A stretch of 34,709 nucleotides of DNA from an uncultured Prevotellaceae bacterium (GTDB taxonomy: Bacteria; Bacteroidota; Bacteroidia; Bacteroidales; Muribaculaceae): the NCBI GenBank assembly GCA_947167995.1, contig CAMVKS010000028.1, forward strand, positions 1 through 34,709, written 5' to 3'. Each line of letters opens with the position of its first letter. The stretch's first letter is position 1. Under the pieces are notes generated by a model. That model was not told the DNA's origin. It searched no databases and saw only the letters and a program-made list of their open reading frames with translations. Positions 23,584 to 30,902 of this stretch are shown here, piece by piece. Both the position numbers and the translations under genes were made by a program.

Positions 23584-24549
23584 ATGAAACAAGCTATCAA
23601 GAGAACAATTATAGTCTCGTTGACCACAACGCTGATAATCGCTATAGCAATTGTGGTTGGCGCAAGTTTCTATATGCTCAACTTTGCTTTGGCACCACTC
23701 AAGCGCAGCCACAAGGAAGCCATGGAACGGTTTTTCAAGCGCGAGCCGTCAAGCATCAGGACCTGGACCGACTCGCTCGAGCAACATCATGCCATTATCG
23801 ACACTACCATCACTGTCAAGAAACGTGGCACATTGCATGCTATGTATATTAATTCCAACACACCATCCAACAAAGTCGCAGTTCTCCTTCATGGCTATAA
23901 AGATCGAGCCGAGTCGATGTTCCACATCGCCTATCTGTATCACCGCATGGGCTTCAATGTGCTGCTGCCACACTGCTATGCCCACGGTGACAGCGACGGC
24001 GACCACATCGACATGGGATGGCTCGACCGCCTCGACGCAATGCGCTGGATGAATGTCGCCAACGACAAGTTCCATGGCGACTCGACGCAGACGCAGATGG
24101 TGATTCACGGCATCTCGATGGGCGGCTTCACCACAATGTGCATCAGTGGCGAGAAATGCCCAAGCTATGTGAAATGCTTTGTCGAAGACTGTGGTTACAC
24201 CAGTGTGTGGGACGAGTTCTCCGACCAGTTACACACCATGTTCTCACTCCCCGACGCGCCTCTTCTCTACACCACCAGCGCACTGTGCAAACTGTGTTAT
24301 GGGTGGTCCTTTGACGAAGCCTCGGCAGTTGAGCAACTCAAGAAGTCGACGCTCCCCATGCTCTTTATCCACGGCGATGCCGACACCTTTGTGCCCTACC
24401 GCATGCTCAACGAACTTTATGACGCCAAGAGCAAGGGCTATAAGGAGAAATATGTGGCACCCGGCTCGGAGCATGCCTGCTCCTACACCGACCACACCCG
24501 GGAATATACCCAGCGGGTGAAAACCTTCGTCAACCGCTTCATCAAGTAA
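23584..24549 (+). CDS. Membrane-anchored alpha/beta hydrolase
   Basis: 321 residues from ATG 23584; the in-frame TTG at 23575 overlaps the TAACTTTG promoter box (23570-23577) and is unlikely. An N-terminal membrane segment (about 10-33, IVSLTTTLIIAIAIVVGASF) is followed by the hydrolase fold: LLHGYKDRAESM (oxyanion region), nucleophile Ser in HGISMGG, acid Asp in HGDADTFVP, and base His in GSEHACSY. This resembles the YqkD/BEM46-like family. The catalytic part probably faces the periplasm; the substrate is unknown, an ester or acyl-lipid being a guess. It is divergent from the amidase gene, and its predicted transcript start also nearly coincides with the ATG. Confidence 0.85.
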   Translation: MKQAIKRTIIVSLTTTLIIAIAIVVGASFYMLNFALAPLKRSHKEAMERFFKREPSSIRTWTDSLEQHHAIIDTTITVKKRGTLHAMYINSNTPSNKVAVLLHGYKDRAESMFHIAYLYHRMGFNVLLPHCYAHGDSDGDHIDMGWLDRLDAMRWMNVANDKFHGDSTQTQMVIHGISMGGFTTMCISGEKCPSYVKCFVEDCGYTSVWDEFSDQLHTMFSLPDAPLLYTTSALCKLCYGWSFDEASAVEQLKKSTLPMLFIHGDADTFVPYRMLNELYDAKSKGYKEKYVAPGSEHACSYTDHTREYTQRVKTFVNRFIK

Positions 24550-24610
24550 GCCTAAACACAGCCAACTCAATAGCACACCACAACAAAACAAAACACAACA
24601 AAACATATCA

Positions 24611-24652
24611 CAAAGAAGCGCAGCTAACAACAAGCCGCGCTTCTTTGTTTTT
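24611..24652 (+). terminator. Rho-independent terminator of the hydrolase gene
   Basis: CAAAGAAGCGC (24611-24621) pairs perfectly with GCGCTTCTTTG (24637-24647), then T-rich sequence. It lies between convergent genes and may also stop the minus-strand operon ending at 24683. Confidence 0.88.
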
Positions 24653-24682
24653 AGAGAATTAAAAGGTATTCTTAAATGTGTC

Positions 24683-26029
24683 TTACTTCACAATCACCTT
24701 TTTACCATTCTTGATATAGATGCCAGGAGTGGGATTAGTCACTGGTTGACCCAAGAGGTTGTAATAGGTGCCGTCTTCATTTCCTACATTTACACTGCTT
24801 ATCCCTGTGATATAGTCATTAGTTGATGAAGATAACGGGTAGAATTCATAGTATTCACTCACATCTCCATCTTGCGGATTTACATCCTTTAGGTTGGTTG
24901 ACGCTACTCTTGGCTTGAGAGCTTTAACTATTCCAGTGAGTTCATACATGACATGGTTCTCAAAAGGATCACCTTCATAGAAGTCAAGCTTAGCTGTGAC
25001 AGCACCGTTAAGCCGTTCGGTATTCACACCGTTCTCACTCTTGGGCATGTAAAATGCACCATCCTTATAGACTGCCCAATGTATGTTGATGTACTCCATT
25101 GGTTTAGGAGGCATCACAAACCAAGTGTTACTTGGGGCGAAGCTAGCAATAATATACAGATTGGGTGTATAGCCCGATTCCTCTTCACTGAGAACTGGTC
25201 TGGAGGTGGCGATAATTTCAGGATTGAGACGGTTTCCCAACTTGCCGACCACATCACTTATTTTGTGACCAGTAAATGCCTCCCTCTCTTCTTCGGTAAG
25301 CGGAACAGTCAGCCTGATGGCTACCCAGTTGCTCTGGTCGAACTCCTCAGGCAAATCATACACTTTCCTGTTCGTCACTTGTTCGTTGGTTGGTATATAT
25401 GGCTCGGTGTCCTTTAGGGCAAAGCCATTGTCATCCTTAGCGTAGATTGTCATTCCATCGGCTGAAATATATTCACAACTAAGTTCGTCACTAACACCAT
25501 AAGTTAATCCTTCCTCACCTTCAGCGATGATATCAGCAAGAGTCATGGGAGTGGTGACATAGCATGTGAAATCGTCAAGACCGTAACTTACATTATTCTC
25601 GTCGCCAACACGTATTCCACTCAATAGAATCTCATTCTTGCCATTAAAATTTTCACTTGCTACGACTTGAAAAGTGGCAATAGCTCCAGTACCTGCAGCA
25701 ATTGGGTTAGCTAAAGTGATAAATCCCACGCGATAATGGTTCTCGCCTGTGCCAGTGGGCTGTGAGCCTCGAATAATGTGAGTTGCAGTGCGCTCAGTGC
25801 TGCTGAATGCTGGCTGATTGCTTGAGTTCTTGACAATACTAAGCCCTTGTGGCAAGTCAAAGTCGCATTGCAGAGACTTATACACAACCTCATTGTCAAG
25901 CAGCAATTCAATCGTTTTGGTTTCGCCTGGTTTGATGACAAAGTTTTCAATCCATACGCGATCGGTAGCTTTTATAGATTGAATTGTCAATGCCAACAAC
26001 AAAGCAAATAATAAAATTTTAATCTTCAT
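24683..26029 (-). CDS. T9SS-exported protein with N-terminal cohesin-like domain
   Basis: 448 residues with a signal peptide (MKIKILLFALLLALTIQSIKA). Residues of about 23-150 (VIKPGETKTIELLLDNEV, LQCDFDLPQGLSI, AAGTGAIATFQVVA) show the pattern of cohesin-like beta-sandwich domains. The middle (about 160-390) is not recognised. The C-terminus, YYNLLGQPVTNPTPGIYIKN followed by GKKVIVK, is a type A-like T9SS sorting signal. It starts 10 bp below the stop of the upstream gene, so the two are co-transcribed. It is about 10 kb from porW. Surface location is expected; the partner is unknown. Confidence 0.83.
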   Translation of the reverse strand: MKIKILLFALLLALTIQSIKATDRVWIENFVIKPGETKTIELLLDNEVVYKSLQCDFDLPQGLSIVKNSSNQPAFSSTERTATHIIRGSQPTGTGENHYRVGFITLANPIAAGTGAIATFQVVASENFNGKNEILLSGIRVGDENNVSYGLDDFTCYVTTPMTLADIIAEGEEGLTYGVSDELSCEYISADGMTIYAKDDNGFALKDTEPYIPTNEQVTNRKVYDLPEEFDQSNWVAIRLTVPLTEEEREAFTGHKISDVVGKLGNRLNPEIIATSRPVLSEEESGYTPNLYIIASFAPSNTWFVMPPKPMEYINIHWAVYKDGAFYMPKSENGVNTERLNGAVTAKLDFYEGDPFENHVMYELTGIVKALKPRVASTNLKDVNPQDGDVSEYYEFYPLSSSTNDYITGISSVNVGNEDGTYYNLLGQPVTNPTPGIYIKNGKKVIVK

Positions 26030-26039
26030 AGTGTTGTGA

Positions 26040-27170
26040 TTAAATACCTAATACGTAATCCAGCAGATTTTGTGCGTCAACGATGTCAACATCGCCATCC
26101 TCGTTATAGTCGCCCTTCTTGTGATTGGCAACAAACTGCAGAACTTCATTGTCAAGTGATATGACTTTGCCAGTTTTGGTTGTAACTTTCACGTTGCGTA
26201 GCGTGATTGCGTAGTTGTCGCTTTTCGCTGTCTGAACAGCAATGGTTGCAATATTGCCCTTGCCAGCCGCAAGTGCTGTTGTCGCTGTGGCCACGACATG
26301 CAGGCTTCCGTCTTCATTTGTCGTAGTGCTGAACGACATCTCAGCGCCACGCTCACTTCCCGTGATGGGATTCTCTCCTTGCACCTCCACATTTGCGGGC
26401 AGCACCATATCAAACTCAATTGCTGAAACTTCATTCTTGTTATCAATGGCGATGGGCAAAGCCGTCACAGTGTGCGTGTCGATGATGGCACTCTTTTGGT
26501 TGAAATTAAAATTCGCACTTGTGACATGTGATTCCGTAACATTTCCCAGTTCTTCAAGGCCTATAATATTGACATACAAGGACCAGCCAAATGTAGATCC
26601 ATACGTTTTTTCAGCTCCCTTGGGAACATAAATAGTTGTTCCTAAAAAATCCCCAAAATATACGTGAAGCCCATCTGCGGTGGAACTGTGTGGAGAAGGC
26701 ATGCACGGTGTTTCGTCTTTACAATAGATTGACTTTACTTTATCAGTCCCTGCCAATCGCCCCCTACTTGTTGTAAAAATTCTAACATCTTTTCCCAATT
26801 CAATTGTTTCTAATGAAAGTAAAGAAATGGTGCTACCAGAAGAAAAGCCATTCCAATATAATTGAACTCCATCTTGAATCTCCAATTTTTTTAATGTCCT
26901 ATTTGTAACCGTAATTGATCTTACAAAATATTCCATTCCGTTATAAGTAATGGATTTTGGAATGCTTGCTTCAGTAAGATTCTCTGAAAAATTAGTAATT
27001 ACGGCCCAATTGTCTGCGCCTCCCCAATTTATTGGGAATGAGGTGGTTGTCCAATAACTGCTTTCTCCATTCCCTAATGTGTAAGTGATACCATCGATTG
27101 TAACTGTTTCTGCTGCAAATAATTGAGCAGTATACAAAATGAACAATAGTGAAAATAATTTGATTTTCAT
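26040..27170 (-). CDS. Secreted BspA-like/cohesin-like protein ending in a half dockerin
   Basis: 376 residues with a signal peptide (MKIKLFSLLFILYTAQLFA). Residues of about 20-205 resemble BspA-type leucine-rich repeats (LTEASIPKSITYNGMEYFV, TLKKLEIQDGV, YVPKGAEKTYG). Residues of about 212-345 form a cohesin-like domain (VTALPIAIDNKNEVSAIEFD, AAGKGNIATIAVQT). The last 25 residues hold one calcium-binding dockerin repeat (GDYNEDGDVDIVDAQNLLDY) and the stop codon follows at once, so the second repeat of a normal dockerin is missing. No T9SS signal. First gene of a two-gene operon (10-bp gap). No consensus promoter was found in the 87 bp upstream. Confidence 0.82.
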   Translation of the reverse strand: MKIKLFSLLFILYTAQLFAAETVTIDGITYTLGNGESSYWTTTSFPINWGGADNWAVITNFSENLTEASIPKSITYNGMEYFVRSITVTNRTLKKLEIQDGVQLYWNGFSSGSTISLLSLETIELGKDVRIFTTSRGRLAGTDKVKSIYCKDETPCMPSPHSSTADGLHVYFGDFLGTTIYVPKGAEKTYGSTFGWSLYVNIIGLEELGNVTESHVTSANFNFNQKSAIIDTHTVTALPIAIDNKNEVSAIEFDMVLPANVEVQGENPITGSERGAEMSFSTTTNEDGSLHVVATATTALAAGKGNIATIAVQTAKSDNYAITLRNVKVTTKTGKVISLDNEVLQFVANHKKGDYNEDGDVDIVDAQNLLDYVLGI

Positions 27171-27257
27171 AATTATAATTGATAAGAAATCGCCTACTCT
27201 GTTGCAGGATTTTCGGCTTCCTCCTTTGTCTTTGTTGGTTATAAGAACTTATTAGAA

Positions 27258-27866
27258 TTATGGGTAGCTTTTCAGCCAATTGAGGTCAAACATGCCAGCA
27301 GCCACAATGCGGGAGCTATAAACGCACAATATATCCTCAATCTCCATCGACGAAAAGTGAGGGAAGAATGGAGCGAGAATGCTCGTCGGCACTCTGAATT
27401 TTTTCGACGAAACAATGCCTGACACTAACACATTGGCTGCGTCTCTCACCTTTTGTGCTCCAAGATAAACAAACGCATCTGGCAAGACACGAGGACGCAA
27501 GTTGCACCCAATACGCAGGGCAATGTCATAGAGGGCCACCCAACCGATTCCTTTAACATTTAATGAACGAATTCTGGGGTTACACAATAAGTATTCAATG
27601 AAGTCATACAACTCTTCAAAGTCCTGATAAGGCCTATAAAGAATACACTTAAGGTGACTTTGAATGATTTTTGTGGCCTCAGGCAATGCGTTTGGGTATG
27701 AGGCATACAACTGATCAAAATGTGGGTCATAATCGTGACATCTTGTTGTCAGTTTTGGCCCAATTTCTCCCCAAACAAGCTCATCTGTCGTCCACAACGT
27801 GGAAAAACGTTGTCTTCTCTTGTAGGTGTGCTCTAAAAATGTCATAACACAATTCTTTGTCACCAT
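27258..27866 (-). CDS. Hypothetical protein with helix-hairpin-helix-like segment
   Basis: 202 residues from ATG 27866 (a second ATG at 27845 is possible). I do not recognise the family. It is soluble, without signal peptide or membrane segment. Residues of about 98-118 (SLNVKGIGWVALYDIALRIG) resemble a helix-hairpin-helix turn (KGIG), and PDAFVYLGAQKVRDAANVLV follows as a helical stretch, loosely recalling DNA-glycosylase-like folds; this is weak. Eight Cys are present with no clear metal pattern. It begins about 30 bp below the 6S-like RNA element and lacks an obvious promoter of its own. Confidence 0.6.
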   Translation of the reverse strand: MVTKNCVMTFLEHTYKRRQRFSTLWTTDELVWGEIGPKLTTRCHDYDPHFDQLYASYPNALPEATKIIQSHLKCILYRPYQDFEELYDFIEYLLCNPRIRSLNVKGIGWVALYDIALRIGCNLRPRVLPDAFVYLGAQKVRDAANVLVSGIVSSKKFRVPTSILAPFFPHFSSMEIEDILCVYSSRIVAAGMFDLNWLKSYP

Positions 27867-27898
27867 GCGGTCCTATGATGATCATTATATAACACAAA

Positions 27899-28078
27899 GA
27901 AAGCGTAGACTGCTATGCCACGCTTTGTAATCTGACGGTCCTGAGAAAACCGTGAACGCAAAAAGGTGATATAGGACAGTCCACGCCTATAGAGCGTGAA
28001 ACCGTCGTGCCTTTTCTCTTGCATTCAATGTGAAAATTTCTCAGGTTTTCAGATTACAAGAATCAGCATAACGCTTTC
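27899..28078 (-). ncRNA. 180-nt rod-shaped structured RNA, 6S-RNA-like
   Basis: Seven nested helices can be drawn across the element (plus coordinates): 27899-27906 with 28071-28078 (8 bp, GAAAGCGT/ACGCTTTC); 27925-27935 with 28049-28059 (11 bp); 27940-27948 with 28037-28045 (9 bp); 27954-27959 with 28021-28026 (6 bp, one G-U); 27961-27966 with 28010-28015 (6 bp); 27975-27979 with 28002-28006 (5 bp, one G-U in the minus-strand RNA); and an apical hairpin 27980-27986 with 27994-28000. An unequal bubble (10 nt against 4) sits in the middle. Length, single-rod shape and central bubble match 6S RNA, which mimics an open promoter and binds RNA polymerase. The minus strand is favoured because ACGCTTTC is followed there by TTTGTGTT, and a TAACTTTG box lies upstream (28131-28138). 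The identity is inferred from shape, not from a sequence match. Confidence 0.55.
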
Positions 28079-28123
28079 AAAAAATATTCAACCAAGAGCT
28101 GGTCTCTACCAGATTGCTTGAAT
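28079..28123 (-). terminator. Hairpin and T-run after the ATPase gene
   Basis: ATTCAA/TTGAAT (28086-28091 with 28118-28123) encloses CTGGT/ACCAG (28099-28103 with 28108-28112), and on the minus strand a run of six T follows (28079-28084). It fits a terminator for the ATPase gene, whose stop lies 66 bp above; the 6S-like element begins directly after the T-run. Confidence 0.65.
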
Positions 28124-28130
28124 CAATGTG

Positions 28131-28138
28131 CAAAGTTA
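28131..28138 (-). promoter_or_regulatory. Possible -7 box upstream of the 6S-like RNA
   Basis: TAACTTTG on the minus strand, an exact match to TAnnTTTG, but with no TTTG at the right distance upstream. If used, transcription would begin near 28125 and include the terminator-like hairpin, so processing or readthrough would be needed for the 180-nt RNA. Confidence 0.35.
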
Positions 28139-28188
28139 CTAAAAAAAATTATTTAATGCGACATTGTCTCCTGATTATTGTCTAATAA

Positions 28189-29571
28189 TTACAATAATTT
28201 CTCGAGTTTGGGCAAAAATACTGGGTCACTATTCGAATTGCTACTGATGTCTTGCTGAAGAAACATGCTATAATAGATGGGCATGTAGGTAACCCCTTTT
28301 TTTGTGTAGATGAGTCGCTCGTTAGAGAAGACAATAGCTCGCTTTATTCCATACTCAGCGTTATTGACAAAACTGCTTAATGCACTATGCTGCGTGTAGT
28401 CTTTACCGCTTTTTACTTCAATAGGCAACACTTGCAGCGAGTTGTAGTCATCAATGAGGAAGTCAACCTCGCCACGCTTTTTGTTGTCGTAGTAATGCAG
28501 CTTGAAGCCATGAGCGTTCAGTTCCTGTGCCACGACTGCCTCATACACGTTGCCAAGGTTTATACTTCTGTTGTCTTGCAACACAGCACTAACATTCAAT
28601 CCATATAGCAAATAAGTCATCAATCCCACATCGTTGAGGTAGAGCTTTATTAGTCTTTTCTGTTCCGATTCAATAAGCGGAAACTTAGGATTGGAGATAG
28701 CAGTCACCTCAAGAGCTATACCAGAATTGGTGAGATATTCAAACTCGCTTGCATAGTCGGCAAAATATTTACCTTTTTTACTTTCAATGTCTTTATAAAT
28801 AATTCTTGTTTTCTTGTTCTCTAAAGTACTTGGGATGAAATCGTAAATTCGTCTTATCTGTAACTTGTGCTCGTTGTCATATTGCGACGAGTCTATGCGG
28901 TAGAGCTCGTATGTTTCCTTGTGCACCTTTCTCACACGCGTCATGTTACTATCTTCAAGAAATCTGTTAATAGCCTCGGGCAAGCCTCCAATCAAGAGGT
29001 AATACTTAAATCTCTTTAGCATGATGTCATGCATGGCTTCATCAAGAGGCTCAAGATTTACAAAGTGGGACTTGATGTTGCTAATAAATTCTTTTCCCAT
29101 GCCCGTAGCCCACAAGAATTCCTCAAAATCGAGAGGGTGCATCTGTGCCATCTCTATGCTTCCAATAGGCACCGAAGGCGTCTGTGACAGTGCCACCCCC
29201 AGTTGTGAGCCACTTGCTATAAAGCGGTATTTATTTTCTTGATTAAGAAATTTTAGAAGGGTGAGGAGATTAGGGTAACTTTGAATCTCATCAAGAAAAA
29301 TTAAAGTGTCATTATTGTCACCAAGAGGCTTATTATAGAAATTGCTCAACACCATATACAAATCCTTGGTGCTCTTCACTGTCGAGAATATACGCTCTCC
29401 TTCAAGGTCTTCTTTAAGATTGATTTCCACAAAATGCTTATACAGTATCTGGCCTACATGACGAATGATGAAAGACTTACCAATCTGCCTGGCGCCATTC
29501 ACTAACAGAATCTTGTTCCGCTCATTCTGGAGAAAGTTCTCGATATAGGTTGCAAATTTTCTTTCTAACAT
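28189..29571 (-). CDS. AAA+ ATPase with DUF4143 / PD-(D/E)XK-like C-terminus
   Basis: Start at ATG 29571 (MLERKFATYIENFLQ), 460 residues; a TTG 27 bases upstream lies inside the -7 box. Walker A NGARQIGKSFII (about 33-42) and Walker B TLIFLDEIQ (about 90-98), then SGSQLG (sensor-like), IGGLPEAI typical of the AAA_14/DUF4143 family, and a C-terminal GEVDFLID...LPIEVKSGK pattern that fits the D...ExK core of a PD-(D/E)XK nuclease fold. This family is common and often multi-copy in Bacteroidota, with function unsettled; defence, transposon-related and regulatory roles are all possible. It is solitary here, expressed from a promoter flanked by a tandem repeat array. Confidence 0.88.
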   Translation of the reverse strand: MLERKFATYIENFLQNERNKILLVNGARQIGKSFIIRHVGQILYKHFVEINLKEDLEGERIFSTVKSTKDLYMVLSNFYNKPLGDNNDTLIFLDEIQSYPNLLTLLKFLNQENKYRFIASGSQLGVALSQTPSVPIGSIEMAQMHPLDFEEFLWATGMGKEFISNIKSHFVNLEPLDEAMHDIMLKRFKYYLLIGGLPEAINRFLEDSNMTRVRKVHKETYELYRIDSSQYDNEHKLQIRRIYDFIPSTLENKKTRIIYKDIESKKGKYFADYASEFEYLTNSGIALEVTAISNPKFPLIESEQKRLIKLYLNDVGLMTYLLYGLNVSAVLQDNRSINLGNVYEAVVAQELNAHGFKLHYYDNKKRGEVDFLIDDYNSLQVLPIEVKSGKDYTQHSALSSFVNNAEYGIKRAIVFSNERLIYTKKGVTYMPIYYSMFLQQDISSNSNSDPVFLPKLEKLL

Positions 29572-29595
29572 AACAACATTTTTATCGTTTGCATG

Positions 29596-29627
29596 CAAAG
29601 TTACAGATATTTAGTGATATAAGCAAG
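29596..29627 (-). promoter_or_regulatory. Promoter of the ATPase gene
   Basis: Minus strand CTTG (29624-29627), 20 bp, TAACTTTG (29596-29603), about 25 bp before the ATG. The -33 box directly abuts the first unit of the iteron array (29628). Confidence 0.78.
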
Positions 29628-29746
29628 AAAAAAGTGACTTATTCCACTTTTTTGACATAAAAAAGGTGACTTATTCCGTTTTTTAGCCCTCAAAAAAGGT
29701 GACTTATTCTGTTTTTTTAACCCTCAAAAAAGGTGACTTATTCCGT
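29628..29746. repeat. Four-unit iteron array upstream of the ATPase gene
   Basis: Units at 29628-29653, 29659-29684, 29692-29718 and 29726-29746 share a core GTGACTTATTC flanked by A6 on the left and, in the first three, T6-T7 on the right. Core spacing is 32, 33 and 34 bp, close to three helical turns. Unit 1 is a perfect 9-bp inverted repeat (AAAAAAGTG/CACTTTTTT); units 2-4 have an extra G and weaker symmetry. The linkers between units 2-3 and 3-4 are AGCCCTC and AACCCTC. The array sits directly upstream of the ATPase -33 box, an operator-like position, and away from miaA. Confidence 0.9.
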
Positions 29747-29819
29747 CAGTTATTTATAAGATGGAAGACTGATAGAAAACAAAATTGTTGGAAAAATACA
29801 AAAAAACATCTATAAACTG

Positions 29820-29851
29820 GTTGGAAAAGTGTAAAAAGATGATTATTTTTG
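29820..29851 (+). promoter_or_regulatory. miaA promoter
   Basis: GTTG (29820-29823), 20 bp, TATTTTTG (29844-29851), about 40 bp before ATG 29891. The -33 box is a 3 of 4 match. Confidence 0.6.
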
Positions 29852-29890
29852 CACTATTAAGAAGGGCATATCACACCGTTTTAACTCTTG

Positions 29891-30796
29891 ATGCAAGGCA
29901 ACACGTTAATAGTAATTACTGGTTCCACGGGGGTGGGAAAGACTGCGGCGGCCATCGAGGTGGCTCAGCACTTGGGATGCGATATAATTAATGCCGACTC
30001 GCGGCAGGTGTTCCGTGGCATACCAATAGGCACAGCGGCGCCAACTCCCGAAGAGCAGGCACTTGTGCGGCACCACTTTGTGCAGTTCAAGGAGCTTGAC
30101 GAGTATTACAGCGCTGCGCAGTTTGAGACCGATGTAATGGCTCTGCTGCCATCGCTCTTTAAGCGTGCAAACTGTGCGGTAATGTGCGGAGGCTCAATGA
30201 TGTATGTCGACGCAGTGTGCAACGGCATCGACGAGATACCCGACATAAGTCCCGAAGTGCGCACCGCCGTCAAGCAGCAGTGGCGCGAGCAAGGCTTGGA
30301 GTCGCTGTTGGCCGAGCTCGAACGCCTTGATCCTGAATATTTTTCCCAAGTAGACAAGCAAAACCATCGTCGAGTGCTCCATGCTGTCGAGGTGTGCCGT
30401 CAGGCTGGCGTGCCCTACTCCACCCTGCGCACCGGCAAGGCAAAACAACGCCCTTTCAACATAATCAAGGTGGGTCTCAACGTGGAGCGTGAACTGCTCT
30501 TTGACCGCATCAATCGCCGAGTCGACGCCATGATTGAGCAAGGTCTCGAAGAAGAAGCCCGCAGCGTCTTTAACCTGCGACACCTCAACTCGCTCAACAC
30601 CGTGGGTTACAAAGAAATGTTTGCTTGGTTTGACGGCACTATGGACCGCCACACCGCCATCGAGCGCATAAAGAAGAACACCCGCCTCTATGCCAAGAAA
30701 CAACTGCGCTGGCTCCAGCGCGACAACTCCATCACCTGGTGCCTCCCCCACGATTGCCAGCAAAGCGTCGAAGACCTACTGAAAGCGGAGTGTTAA
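29891..30796 (+). CDS. miaA: tRNA dimethylallyltransferase (MiaA)
   Basis: Start at ATG 29891 (MQGNTLIVITGSTGVGKTAA), 301 residues; the TTG three bases earlier is less likely. It transfers a dimethylallyl group to A37 of tRNAs reading UNN codons. Motifs: P-loop GSTGVGKT, DSRQVFRGIPIGTA, CGGSMMYVDAVCNGID (GGTGLY in many homologues), QNHRRVLHAVEV and NTVGYKEMFAWFDG. The stop codon overlaps the left arm of a 66-bp nested palindrome that reaches into the recX promoter. Confidence 0.96.
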   Translation: MQGNTLIVITGSTGVGKTAAAIEVAQHLGCDIINADSRQVFRGIPIGTAAPTPEEQALVRHHFVQFKELDEYYSAAQFETDVMALLPSLFKRANCAVMCGGSMMYVDAVCNGIDEIPDISPEVRTAVKQQWREQGLESLLAELERLDPEYFSQVDKQNHRRVLHAVEVCRQAGVPYSTLRTGKAKQRPFNIIKVGLNVERELLFDRINRRVDAMIEQGLEEEARSVFNLRHLNSLNTVGYKEMFAWFDGTMDRHTAIERIKKNTRLYAKKQLRWLQRDNSITWCLPHDCQQSVEDLLKAEC

Positions 30797-30860
30797 AATC
30801 CAAAAAAAACACGATTTTTATGGAATCAATTCCACAAAAACCATAAGTTTTTTGGATTTT
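30795..30860. repeat. Nested 66-bp palindrome between miaA and recX
   Basis: A perfect 13-bp inverted repeat (30795-30807 with 30848-30860; AAAATCCAAAAAA) encloses TTTTT/AAAAA (30815-30819 with 30836-30840) and TGGAAT/ATTCCA (30821-30826 with 30829-30834). The left arm overlaps the miaA stop codon and the right arm contains the recX -33 box. It is not a standard terminator because no T-run follows the inner stem. Confidence 0.75.
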
Positions 30861-30882
30861 ATCATAAAAAGCACTATTTTTG
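30851..30882 (+). promoter_or_regulatory. recX promoter
   Basis: TTTG (30851-30854), 20 bp, TATTTTTG (30875-30882), 20 bp before ATG 30903. The -33 box is inside the right arm of the palindrome, so a protein bound there, or a cruciform, would affect recX-comF transcription. Confidence 0.78.
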
Positions 30883-30902
30883 CTTTAACAACTATTTGAA
30901 CC

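Noticed and set aside
8451-27170. A true cellulosome
   Set aside because: Only dockerin and cohesin-like modules are seen; there are no glycoside hydrolases, and no scaffoldin with multiple cohesins. I keep only the weaker surface-assembly hypothesis.
29628-29746. Iteron array as a possible CRISPR array
   Set aside because: The linkers are only 5-7 bp and similar to one another, the units degenerate, and no cas gene is present.
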